A stretch of 64,000 nucleotides of DNA, from NCBI GenBank assembly GCA_008933995.1, contig WARS01000036.1, positions 5,246,419 through 5,310,418 on the forward strand. The letters run 5' to 3'. The position numbers and the translations under genes were made by a program. Source of the DNA: Datnioides undecimradiatus (taxonomy: Eukaryota > Chordata > Actinopteri > Lobotiformes > Datnioididae). Under the pieces are notes generated by a model that saw only the letters and a program-made list of their open reading frames with translations, ran no database searches and had not been told where the DNA came from. The stretch's first letter is position 1; every line of letters starts with the position of its first letter. Shown in pieces: positions 1 to 21,034 of this stretch.

Positions 1-398
1 TCATACATGAATGTCTAAATTTCATGGCACCTCAGCCATCGAGACGTTTCCCTCAAAACCACAGATGTCAACCTCAGGGTGGCACTGCAGGAAAAGTCAA
101 AAGGCATCAGCCAAGTCTCATCTGGGAAGCTAAAAGTGTAAGCGCACTGGTAGAAACAGTGAAGGCATCATCAAAGTTATTTGGATTCACAATCTGAGGT
201 GACAGTCCCCTTTCATGACAGTCCATCCCATAAGGTTGAGCTAGTCCAACATCTCTAAAAGTCCATGAGCCTTTCCATGAGTTTTTAACCCACACAGTAT
301 GAAGTGTGGGCCATCTTTCATTTGGCCAAACTGCTTTTTCCACTTTTTCCAAGAATCTACTCAAAGTTGCTGATGTAATCGACTTCTGTCTCATACAG
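1..398 (+). other. Intron of the scel-like gene (left edge)
   Basis: This stretch precedes a good acceptor (ends tcatacag at 398) and has no open frame that continues into the LIM exon. It is read as the intron upstream of the third-last exon. No further exon could be supported inside it. Confidence 0.5.
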
Positions 399-1563
399 GA
401 CGGTGCTTGAGAAAGACCTGTGCACCTCCTGCCGTAAGCCATTCACTGGTGATGCCAAGATAGTCCTGGATGACATGAAGATCAACTGCCATGCTTTCTG
501 CTTTAAAGTGAGCAGATGAGTTTGGTCTTTCCATAATAATCTGCATTAAGCACTGTACTTAGATGCTGGTTTTGTTTTACATCAGTGTAACCTACAGGCC
601 AATTTCACAGCAGACCTTTTTACTTGTCATAGTAGGGAATTCACAGGTGTGACCAATACCATCAACAATGGCTCAGTGTTCCAGTGAGCCCTGTGAGCCA
701 ACACACAGAAAAACAGTGGCCCATTTCATAAAAGCGATTTCTCAGCACTGCTTTACATGCAGATTGAAATAGTGGCCGTTTCATGTTTCACTAATGTTTG
801 TTGCTTGCACATTGCAGATAAATTTGTCAGTGGCGCAGGACTCTTTTATGCCCACGCACGGTTCCAAATCATGGGGTTTATTGTGATTGGTGAAACGTGT
901 CAAATTTATCTCAGCCATGAATTACCTGATGTCGGAAATCACAGCTTGCATGCTGCAAATGTGGTGAAACAGCCCCCTGGACACTTCAGCCATTAATATT
1001 AATATTTACACCTGGGCTTTTCCTACTGTGGCTTGTCAAATTATCTTCTGTGAAATTCTCATTTGTACATAAAATTGTAGGACCTCTTGTAATTCCCCCA
1101 ACAGTTCTACCCAACATCCACATGGCTAGTATCAGCTGCCGGGATTGGAAACACCTGTGTGGGTGCTTAGGTCAGAGCTTTGGTTTGCACAGCAACAACA
1201 TCGTAACAGCTGTCAGATAAATGTAGTGGAGTAAAACACAAAATATATTCCCTGCAAAATGTAGGACTTAGACTTAGACAAAGGCTGAAGTTAAGTATAG
1301 GTACCTCAAAGCTGTACTCAAGTGCAGTACTTCAGTGAATGGACTTACTTTTTTACTTTACTTAAATTAAATTCTGTCTACGAGATGTTGTCAGGAAGTG
1401 TGCAGCTGAGCGCTCAGCATGTATCTCCTCCCTCATGTGAGTGCTTCTTTGTGTTTGACAGTGTCAGGTGTGCAACAACACTCTGGGTCATCTGAAAGCT
1501 GGAGACAGCATGTGGGTCTACAAGCGCATGGTGCACTGTGACAACTGCTTTGAAATCACCAGA

Positions 1564-1598
<35 letters not shown>

Positions 1599-1701
1599 TC
1601 ATGTTTTTTAGTTTAGTGAAAAACAATCAAATTGCCTTAAATTAACAAGAATTAACAATCATTTTCTGTTATTTGCCCTCACAGAAAAGTGGCGCCACTG
1701 A
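399..1701 (+). CDS. scel: Sciellin-like protein, C-terminal LIM domain (3' end of gene)
   Basis: Three exons give the C-terminus: 399-507, 1462-1564 and 1685-1701 (stop TGA 1699-1701). The first exon begins with the last base of a codon. Together they encode one LIM zinc finger with all eight ligands: CTSC, then HAFC, then CQVC, then the pair in VHCDNC. A short tail ending EKWRH follows. Sciellin is a cornified-envelope and cytoskeletal precursor with a single C-terminal LIM domain; the GDSMWVYKRMVHC stretch and the tail after the LIM resemble it. The next gene is slain1, and SCEL-SLAIN1 are neighbours on human 13q22, which supports the call. The related single-LIM protein ZNF185 is the main alternative. 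The 5' part of the gene lies outside the window. What is seen is the LIM and splice sites; the name rests on family resemblance plus synteny. Confidence 0.75.
1243..1375. repeat. Fragment of TACTTTTACT-type dispersed repeat
   Basis: Lies in the scel intron. It has the repeated wording typical of this fish repeat (gtactcaagtgcagtacttc, then tttttactttacttaaatt). Other fragments of the same style are at 37005-37218, 54170-54740, 56000-56075 and 61335-61480. Family membership is judged from memory and by comparison within the window. Confidence 0.4.
1567..1594 (+). repeat. A-homopolymer next to splice donor
   Basis: An uninterrupted run of 28 A directly follows the GT of the donor at 1565, in the last scel intron. 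Confidence 0.95.
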
Positions 1702-2097
1702 GTTTTTCCCAAACCTTGACTGGACACATCAGCAAATGTGATTGAAGATAAAAATTGATGACTGCCTCTGAATATATTTTGGGTGACATGGGTTCTGTAC
1801 TGCACTGCACTGGACTTGATGTTTTTATAAGCTGACAAAACTTTTTCTGGGTGTTTTGACAAAATAGCAGCTACACTATGCATATAACGTTTCTGGTAAC
1901 ATGCAAACATATTTGCAGCCACCTGTAACTGTTGCTGACATCGTAATATTATCTATTTCTCTATCCCTTTCACAATTTGTGAGAAAGCATTTCTGATATT
2001 CTCTTTAGTCTGCAGCCTTCGGGTGGGGGTTTTCTGTGTAACGTAATAGGAGGTATTGCAATATTTAGGGCCGGGGGCTTTTTCTTTGTGCAATAAA
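1702..2097 (+). other. scel: 3'UTR of scel with poly(A) signal
   Basis: Follows the TGA at 1699-1701. A canonical AATAAA is at 2092-2097 (gcaataaaggc). A weaker later choice is near 2270-2285, where aataaaatgaaataaag occurs. Confidence 0.6.
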
Positions 2098-3449
2098 GGC
2101 AATCAATACATCTTATTTTAAAAACATGCGTACAAATGTGTCACTTCTTTGGTGCCTAGTTACCCCGCTCTTTGTTCATGATAATAATTGTTTACTCTTC
2201 AGTTGTTTGTATGTATGAAGAGTGGTGATCTGACATGATAACTGTAATGAAATTCATCATCTGCAGTAGAATAAAATGAAATAAAGATGAAAACAATATA
2301 TGAGGAGGGATTTTAATAGTGGAATTTTAACAATTATTAACTGAACTGAAATTCAGCAGAAAGTATTGAACTGATAATTACTTTATTTCAAATAAATCAT
2401 AAAAATATTCAGATTTTATTCAGATTGTCTTTAAGTTAACAAAAACATCTAATATAACCAAATTTAGTTTCTTTTATCTTTTTATTGTATTCTAATGAGT
2501 ATGCTGAATCTGTCAGCTGAATCCTGTTATACTGAGGAAAGTCTATCATAGAGCGTAACAGCTATGCCATAATTTGTTAATACTTTGTTTTTTTAGTAAA
2601 TCAAAGATGAAAACAATTGATATACAAGACACAACAATAACCCTACAATGATCTCACAGTACTTCCATATATATTCTGAAGCCTTCTCAAGTGTCTGCTT
2701 GATTATGTGATAACCTTGTCACAGATTTGCTGAAAACATATATTTAGATTTCTTTTTACCACTGCACTAACACGTGGCGGCCACCCCTCCTGCTTCCAGC
2801 ATTCTCAGAAATAAAAATGCACCAAAAGCAGAGTCTTGAATGTCTCTCGGGTAGATAATAATACATGATAAAGTGCTTTCCGGGGTGGCACAATGTGCAA
2901 AGCAATGCGATAAAGTGCCCGCTAGGGTGTCAGTGGAGAAAACACAGTGCACGGCTGCATGCAGCTGGTACCTTTCTTCAGAGTCCACTAGTGTGTCTTC
3001 TATATTTTCTACAGGACGTTGGTGATTCAGGAACGGGCTGCTCTAGCCTTTCGTGTATTTATAAATTTGTGTATAAAGTCATTAAGCTGATTTACTTCAT
3101 GTGGCTGGGACCTATAAATAGCTTCAAATGTGCCCATACTACAAATGTGTCACTAGACGAGGACATATTTGTACCACTCGCCATCAAAAAACAACCAATT
3201 ACTGAATAATAACAGTAAACTATAAACCCACCATCACTGACAAATTGTGCATTCTTTGTTTTCTTGAATATTTTCATGAAGAAACACTGTGTTTTTCAAA
3301 GTTAGCAATATTTATGCTCTTTAGAGAGAGACTGATTTTTTGTGAAATGTAATTCAGCATTTTCAGTTCACATTATTAATAGGCAGCCTTTATGGAGTAT
3401 CAGTTATTGTCCATCTGTGATTGATATTATAACTTCTTACAGTCCTCAG
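2098..3449. other. Intergenic, scel to slain1
   Basis: Mostly AT-rich single-copy sequence. No gene seen on either strand. The part around 2760-3000 has an uneven composition with repeated ataaagtgc and may be an unrecognised dispersed repeat. Confidence 0.5.
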
Positions 3450-3654
3450 TCTACACAGGTCATGTCAGCATCAAAGACACACATGAGCAAGGCATGTGTG
3501 CGAGGAGTTCGCCTGTAATAAACACTTCCTCAGCAGTGGTGTGATGGGAGTTGAACTCCAAGCTGCTGACCAATGAGATCGAGGCTGTGCAATCATCCCA
3601 GCAGCAGCGGCGGCGGCGGCGGCAGCATCAGCGTGTGTATTTGTGAGTGAGCGC

Positions 3655-3696
<42 letters not shown>

Positions 3697-3809
3697 GGGA
3701 GCGTGTATAGTGGCTTCAAACGGGGGAATCTGGACACCCTCACTGAATTGAGTAGGACCCTCTGCAGGCAGGCCGTGCTTTTTGCCCCTCTCAATGTGCT
3801 TTTTACCAA
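3450..3809 (+). promoter_or_regulatory. slain1: slain1 promoter and 5'UTR region with CGG and (GT)n(GA)n tracts
   Basis: Sequence directly upstream of the slain1 start becomes GC-rich. It holds a CGG run (about 3608-3623) flanked by CAG-type triplets, then (GT)n 3655-3674 and (GA)n 3675-3697. An upstream ATG at 3794 is out of frame with the main start and its ORF overlaps it, stopping near 3865. No TATA box was recognised, so the transcription start is not placed. Confidence 0.5.
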
Positions 3810-14647
<10,838 letters not shown>

Positions 14648-15456
14648 ACCCAAATGAACTGATGTTCAAGAGGTGCACAGGGTAACGCTGCATGGGGCCC
14701 TGTTGATTTCAATTTTTGCCATCAGGAGGGCCCAGTCTTGGGCGGCGACCCAAGAGAGAGTGACTGTTAACATTTCTAAAAGGCACTACTCTTCGCTGAA
14801 GGACAAAGTCGTGACTGAGAACAGTATGGGTCCAGCAGGCTGGATCTTTACCTTACTACCTGCTGAAACACAGACTGACACACACTCTGACTCAACCTGG
14901 CAATATTCTGATAATCAGTTGTTAAATGTGACCTGGATCTCCTTTGATATGTGTTTTTTGATTTGTCATTGTGGGTAGTTAAGGCTTTCATTCAACAGAA
15001 TGAAAATTTCTCTCCAGTGGGAAGCTTAGAAAAAAACCAGTAGGCCACGCTTTTGTACATGCTTTTAATGATTTCATGACTAATTTTGCAATTATTCATT
15101 TTTGTCAGACTGTGGTGTCAGATATAAAGTTGAACCTTTTGTTACATCCTGTGCCTGTAATTCAGTAATGTAATTCATCTCACTTATATTTATTGGCTGG
15201 GCCGCGCAGCACTTTTGATCAGAATTATGATTAACATATTAAAACAAATGATCTGCATCATTTCTTAAGACGTTGTGTTAAAGTGTACACACATTATCTT
15301 TTGGCTACTTTCTTTTCATTATTGTTTGCATAAGAGTTGAGATTTTTAATGTTCTCTCATAAACATAATCGCTGCAATGATATTGCACAAAGAGCCCTGA
15401 TGCTTTTTATGAAGGACAACAATTTAAAGAGGAAGTGAGTTTTTAAAGTGAATAAA
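14648..15456 (+). other. slain1: 3'UTR of slain1 with poly(A) signal
   Basis: Runs from the TGA at 14645-14647 to a canonical AATAAA at 15451-15456 (gtgaataaaagcc). No competing signal of the same quality was seen nearer the stop. Confidence 0.65.
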
Positions 15457-16310
15457 AGCCTTTCAAAATACTTGCAAGCATTTTCCCTGTCTTTCTTGAA
15501 CATACGTCACTATAATAATATGAGGAAAATTGAGGGATTATTGGCAGTGAGCAAACACTCCGCGCAGTGACATGTGGACATTATTCTATGATATTCAGCA
15601 GAAATCTTTTTTTTTTTTATCTGAGTGGCATTTATTTTATTTAAATTGAGCAAAATGTCAAAAAAGCAAATTAGCATAACTTATTTTCATCTAAAAAGCA
15701 GAACTTTGGTCATCAATTTACAATACAAGGCAATATGCTCCATGGACGATTTATTTCTCCTGAGGCAAATGCTTTATCTCGTAGCTCCACATGCAATTGT
15801 GAAGCCAAAGACCTTCCATGTGATTATCCAAAGTATATAATACAATTAGAGTGAACAGCCTTTTCCCAGCGAAACCATGCTGGTGAATTAAAATATAAGA
15901 AATGCAACAGATACAAAACATTATGCATCACCACAAAACATTATGTATCACACCCTGCAAAAGTAAGACTTTATGCAAGCAAATGCAATTCCTGATGGCC
16001 CATACTGACTTCTCTAAAGTGTAATGATGAGCACTTTGCTCTAATTTTAGCACAGCACATATGTTTACCTTGTAGCAGGTGACGGTGGATTAACTTTAAT
16101 TGTTAGCACCGCAGGGGACCCTGGAGCCAAATTGAGTAATGTTTAACAGGTTAGTATGTTGACGATAAATCTCCCCAGTAACATCACACTCATTTCGGTA
16201 GACTGTACCTTAGGGTGAGTGCAATATCTGTCGGCTATTCGGATGTTTGACCTGTAAATATGTTTATTATACGACTAGAGCAATAATTGAAATCTGTATA
16301 TCTCTGTTGC
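15457..16310. other. Intergenic, slain1 to death-domain gene
   Basis: AT-rich, with no gene recognised. It should hold the promoter of the next gene. A possible acceptor (ctctgttgcag ending at 16311) suggests a noncoding first exon of that gene upstream of it. Confidence 0.4.
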
Positions 16311-16372
16311 AGTTGCTGAAGACGGTTTCTTAGAGTGCAACTATTATTTCTGGTCTTTTGGAATTTGAGATA

Positions 16373-17134
16373 ATGCCCAACAAAGCCCAGGAGGTATGTA
16401 CAATATGTTTTTTATGAAACTGAAAGTGAACTCAGAGATATTTCATTGGTATTGGTATAATTTTGTTTAGGATGCTGTTATTAATCTGAAGACACTGCAG
16501 GAGATTTCCAGCCAGCTCGGTTTCGAGTGGACAGTTTTGGCGTATGAGCTTGGCTTCAGCAGAACTGAAATAGGGCGCTTCCACACCAAATCTACAGAGA
16601 AGAGTGTCCAGGCTAGGACCATGTTGGAAAGCTGGTACAGTACCATTATACATACATAATACTTCAACACGGGAGTGTTTTCTGAATTGATAACTTGGAG
16701 AGATCATATCATCATTGGGGTATTTATCACACCATTTTCAATAATGTTTGCTCTAAATGTGAACTCAAAAACTAGGAGGAATGAATCATTTGAAACAATC
16801 AAATTCTTTGAAGATGTATAGGTGATATAATGAGATGAGTATGTCCCCTGCTCCCTTCTTTGGTTTCATCTGTTTCTAATGTGTCCATTTTATTCACAGG
16901 TACGAGAAGTCATGGGACAAGCCCAATAAGACCAAGCTGCTTCAGGACGGACTGGAGCAAGCAGGCAGAAGGGACCTAGCTGAGAGGCTTCGCTGCCTCC
17001 ACTGGGGCCACCAGAAGCTGAGCCGCAGGGTTGAGCTGCCCTCTGCCTTCCCGTTTCTCATCACAGTCCACAAGACCATCCACAACCAAGACGCACTGCG
17101 CAGGATCAACGACCTCAGCCGTAGATACACTTAA
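16373..17134 (+). CDS. Small death-domain protein (139 aa), unnamed
   Basis: Three exons, 16373-16393, 16471-16634 and 16900-17134, sum to 420 nt and encode 139 residues. Apart from a seven-residue first exon, residues about 10-90 form a death domain. It reads LQEISSQLGFEWTVLAYELGF, then SRTEIGRF, then the helix with QARTMLESWYEK, then LLQDGLEQAGRRDLAERL. The GFxWTxLAxELGF wording is most like the ankyrin and CRADD type of death domain. A basic C-terminal tail of about 45 residues (WGHQKLSRRVELPSAFPFL and onward to DLSRRYT) matches nothing I recognise. There is no enzyme, transmembrane or signal segment. The start is set by an in-frame TAG 39 nt upstream and gives the only reading that splices in phase. 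By family, such single-domain proteins act as adaptors in apoptosis or NF-kB signalling; that role is inferred. No human gene is known to me at this position next to SLAIN1. Confidence 0.8.
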
Positions 17135-17307
17135 AGCTGGGTACAAATACACACAGCTGTGGCTATGTGCCATAGTTTTGACTTTGTATGCACACAGTAT
17201 ATAGGGTTATACTACACACTGTAAGCAATTTAAATATGTACTTAATGTCACTACACATACAGATGAGAAGTATGCAGCCTTGTCTGAGATTTAAGCATTG
17301 CAATAAA
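17135..17307 (+). other. 3'UTR of death-domain gene with poly(A) signal
   Basis: Follows the TAA at 17132-17134. AATAAA lies at 17302-17307 (gcaataaagatg), which gives a short 3'UTR and supports this as a real, separate transcription unit. Confidence 0.65.
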
Positions 17308-18880
17308 GATGAAAGCCACTTTTTTGGTCCTATCTTGAATTGTCCTTATATTTCATAAAAGGATATTTCTACCATTAAATCTTATCTTTAGGTATATATC
17401 TACATATCTTATTATATTTCATTTGTTTTGTCTGAGGAAGAGTTGAAAACTGAAAGCTATTCAGTTTCATTTTGTAAAGACAATGGCATTTTTGAATGAT
17501 ACCTGATGAAAATGATCAGTAAGTATTATTATTAATCTGATCAGAATTAAAATTATTGACCAGACATGTTGGCACGTACAGGGAATTTCACTCAGTACCA
17601 ATGTGAAAGACAACTGTAACTGTAAATTGTTATGTGGACAATAATTTGGTTTAATAATTTTAGATTTAATTTTAATCTTGCATCAAAACTGATCACTCAA
17701 AGATAAAACTGACTATAATGGCCTCGCAAACCAGTAAGAGAGGTGAAACCTGGCTGAAACATCCACACATCACAAATGTGTTACCAACTCAGCCAACTAT
17801 ATGTTTGTTTGTGCAATGAATTTGTGCAAAAATGTGTAAGAACTAAAATCAAGTCAGAAAATAATACCAAAAAAACACGTGTCAACTGATTAACATGGCT
17901 GTTATGTATGCTCAGGCACTGAGGGAGGTTTGCCCTCCAGGTTTATTCCTATTGTGGATACGTCAGAAACAGCTGGGGCCAAAACTGAGGGGGCTGGAGA
18001 TAGCCATTTAACAAAAAGGGTGTTGCAGACATGATGCAAGAAAGAGAGGATATGTAAAGAAAGTTTTGACTGAATAGGGGATTGGAACAACTGTGGCATG
18101 AATTGTCAGACCTTAGAAAATGTGTATGTTCATTTGGAATTACTTCAGATACAGAAAATTCAAAGGAGTAATATTAAATTTCAATCTTTCAAATCTTCAC
18201 TGATATGTTTAGACCTTTGCTGACAGGTCAAAGGTCAAAAAGCATAGTACTAAGCGTGACTAAACAAGAGAATATCTGATTGTTTGAATATGCCAGAAGT
18301 ATTGAAGTCATATTGAAAGATCAAAATGAGTATAAGAAAGAATAATCAACATTGGCAACAGCGCTGGGATAACACATACAAAAAAAGATGGATCAGTGTG
18401 ATTAGGGCACAGCAACCTTCACAGTCAACTTTTTATCCCAGGCAAACAACCAAAGGGCATATCATGCATTCAGTTTACATATGCAAACAAGATATGATTT
18501 AAAAAACAATTAATTAAAAATATGATAGATGACAAGTGGAAAGTGGAGAGTGGGGATTTTTTTTTTTTCCAAGAATGACTGAAGACACTGCTTTAAAGTG
18601 AGTGGACGCAGAGGTAGAACAGAGCCTGAGGGGGGCAGTAAAGCTTCACCGTGTTAACTGCTGTAAATACTCAAAGAAGAAGAACAACAACAACCCGCAG
18701 CAGCAGTAGAAGAAGAAGAGGCTAGCCACGGGCTCCTGTTCAGCTGTTAAATCGTTGGTAATGTATTTATCACCGCAAATATTTGGTTTTCCCTGGTTTT
18801 CTCTGAACGCGTGCCGTTGTCTGCGCGCGGACACTCCTTTTTGTTTTTGAGCATGTCGAGCGCGTGACAGCGGCGTCTCT
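17308..18880. other. Intergenic and kbtbd7 5' region
   Basis: AT-rich with no recognised gene until about 18600, where AGAAGA/CAACAA triplet-rich sequence (18675-18720) and then CpG-rich sequence (18800-18900) mark the probable promoter and 5'UTR of kbtbd7. No TATA box was recognised. Confidence 0.45.
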
Positions 18881-18930
18881 TTAACCTTTTGCCGACGTCA
18901 AATAGCAATTTGCTCGCAGAAGTTGCAGCA

Positions 18931-20808
18931 ATGGCTTCGGCGCTGAGCTGCTTCAGCGGACCCGAGGTGTTGGAGGACGTGAACCACGCTCGGGCTTTGG
19001 TGAAGGAGCTGAAATCGTTGTACGACTCTCGGCTCCTGGGGGACGTCACTATCGGGGTCGAGTGTGACGAGGAGTCGCCGGAACCCAGCGGCGAGTCCTC
19101 CGGGGGTGACATTGACCAACTTTTCTTGTGTAGCCGCAACGTCCTCGCCGCTGCCAGCCCGTACTTCAAAAGCATGTTCACCGGTGGGTTAAACGAGAGC
19201 GTGCAGGAGAGAGTGGTCATCCGTGGGGTGGACGCCGAGTCTATGTCTGTTATCATCGACTACTGTTACACCGGCAGGGTGACCATCACGGAGAGCAACG
19301 TCCAGAGGCTGTACGCTGCGGCCAATATGCTGCAGCTCGAGTACATCAGGAAAGCCTGCTCCAGCTTCCTGACGAGAAGGCTGGACCTCTCCAACTGCGT
19401 GGGGATGCTCAAATTTGCAGACACCTATGACAACCCCGAACTGAAGGAGAGTGCACAAGCTTTCATAGCCAGGAACTTCAACCAGGTGTGCAATGGAGGG
19501 GAGCTCTGCGAGCTCGGTTTGATGCAGTTAAAGGAGCTGTTGTCTCTGAACACTCTGGATGTGGAGTGTGAGAGGACGGTCTGCTCGGCTGCCTTGCAGT
19601 GGATCGAGGCCAACGCGGAGCACAAAAAGGAGGATGCGTTGCAGGCGCTGAAGTGTGTGCGCTGGAACTTGATGAACTTTGCCGAGGCGGACAAATGCTA
19701 CCTGGACAGCCTCATGACGAGGCCTGTGATTAGCAAACACCTTGAGTCCTTCTTCATCATGCTCGCAGAGGAAACCTGTGGAGTGCCTGCGAGTCTGAAC
19801 GTACCAAAGCACAGAATAGGTGTAAGCGCGAAAGAAATGATTCTCTTCTTCGGCTTACCCAACGATAACATAATGTGCTGTGACCCCTACTCAGAAGACC
19901 TGTGTTTCATGGCTCCTCCTTTGGAGGATCTCAGCAGTCAGGATTACAAACGTTCCACCATGGAGTCCTTAATTGCCTGTGCCACGCCGGAAAACAACTT
20001 GTTTTTAGCCTCCCATCTCTCTAAACACTTCTGGCTGTACAATCCTGTGCTCAACAGCTGGCAGGAGTTAGCAGAGAGACCACTGGGGAGGATCCACTCC
20101 GGGATGGGCTACCTCAATGGCCACGTGTATCTTCTGGGAGGAAGAAATCCAGTGACAGATGCCAGACTGAAGGAGGTGGAGTGTTACAGCGTCCAGAGGA
20201 ACCAGTGGACGTTTGTGGCTCCTTTGCCTCATTCTTTAGGTAAAATGCAGGTGGTGGCGCTAAACGACCACTTGTACGTGGTGAACAAAAGGAGAATGCT
20301 TTGCTATGATCCCAAGAGGAACCGCTGGCGCCACTGTGGATCACTGAGAAGAGACAAGCTTCACAAGGCCTGCGTATATCAGGACCAGATCGTTTGTGTG
20401 TGTGACATCCCCGTGGTGAAAGCCTACAGCCCCGCCAGGGGGGAATGGAAGAGGCTGGGTGACATTCCTCTCGACAGCCGCGCTCTCAATTACCAGGTGA
20501 TCCAGCACAGCAACAAGCTGCTCCTCCTCACTCAGACTTTACTGCAGCACAACAAAAACAGGGTCCTCATTCATGAATACGACCCAGCCAGGGACACCTG
20601 GAAGAACGTTATGGCTGTGTACGTGTCCACCCTGGGGCCCGTGTGTGTTTCAACACGTGTGTACCCAGCATGCCTGGGCTCTGCGCACAGCTTCTCTACA
20701 GAGGAGGACGACGACAGCGGCTCCAGCGCCGACTGGGACTTTGATGGATTGACAGACGCGGACTCTGACTCTGGCAGCTCCAGCTCTTTCTCAGATGAGA
20801 ACTGGTAG
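18931..20808 (+). CDS. kbtbd7: Kelch repeat and BTB domain-containing protein 7/6
   Basis: A single uninterrupted exon encodes 625 residues, as in intronless human KBTBD6 and KBTBD7. KBTBD6/7 are substrate adaptors of a CUL3 ubiquitin ligase that, with GABARAP proteins, controls TIAM1 and RAC1. The BTB domain is at about residues 20-155 (DVTIGV, LFLCSRNVLAAASPYFKSMF, YCYTGRVTI), then a BACK region at 160-290 (FADTYDN, TVCSAALQWIEAN), then kelch repeats from about 330 (YLNGHVYLLGGRNPV, VECYSVQRNQW, YDPKRNRW). The C-terminus is acidic and serine-rich. The ATG at 18931 precedes the FSGPEVLEDV segment that aligns with human FFTGPEEL; the frame is open upstream but without an ATG. As recalled, human KBTBD7 ends FWVRVAPQ, with WVRV as the ATG8-binding motif; here the protein stops right after DENW, so that motif is absent. 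It could be co-orthologous to both human paralogues. Confidence 0.93.
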   Translation: MASALSCFSGPEVLEDVNHARALVKELKSLYDSRLLGDVTIGVECDEESPEPSGESSGGDIDQLFLCSRNVLAAASPYFKSMFTGGLNESVQERVVIRGVDAESMSVIIDYCYTGRVTITESNVQRLYAAANMLQLEYIRKACSSFLTRRLDLSNCVGMLKFADTYDNPELKESAQAFIARNFNQVCNGGELCELGLMQLKELLSLNTLDVECERTVCSAALQWIEANAEHKKEDALQALKCVRWNLMNFAEADKCYLDSLMTRPVISKHLESFFIMLAEETCGVPASLNVPKHRIGVSAKEMILFFGLPNDNIMCCDPYSEDLCFMAPPLEDLSSQDYKRSTMESLIACATPENNLFLASHLSKHFWLYNPVLNSWQELAERPLGRIHSGMGYLNGHVYLLGGRNPVTDARLKEVECYSVQRNQWTFVAPLPHSLGKMQVVALNDHLYVVNKRRMLCYDPKRNRWRHCGSLRRDKLHKACVYQDQIVCVCDIPVVKAYSPARGEWKRLGDIPLDSRALNYQVIQHSNKLLLLTQTLLQHNKNRVLIHEYDPARDTWKNVMAVYVSTLGPVCVSTRVYPACLGSAHSFSTEEDDDSGSSADWDFDGLTDADSDSGSSSSFSDENW

Positions 20809-21034
20809 TGAAAACACTTTACTGTGTCAAAGAAAAGTTTAACTTATTTATAATATATGTCTGCCAGGAGAGGTTGCAGATCCAGATTCAGTTTTAGTAT
20901 TAAAGCCAGCCATGTACAATCAAAGCCATCAAACTCTTTACTTCACACGTCTGGCTAATGCTTATTTGCAGAGGGAGAGATAAAACTGCTGGGTTGGCTT
21001 CAGTGCTTCTCTTTGGTCTTTTTCACACAATAAA
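20809..21034 (+). other. kbtbd7: 3'UTR of kbtbd7 with poly(A) signal
   Basis: Canonical AATAAA at 21029-21034 (cacaataaagacag), about 220 nt after the stop. Confidence 0.6.

Noticed and set aside
3471-3809. An antisense frame with poly-Ala and Leu-Ser runs
   Set aside because: Produced by the CGG and GT/GA repeats of the slain1 5' region.
18747-19256. A 169-codon open frame antisense to kbtbd7
   Set aside because: A shadow of the strongly coding + strand BTB exon; no family resemblance.
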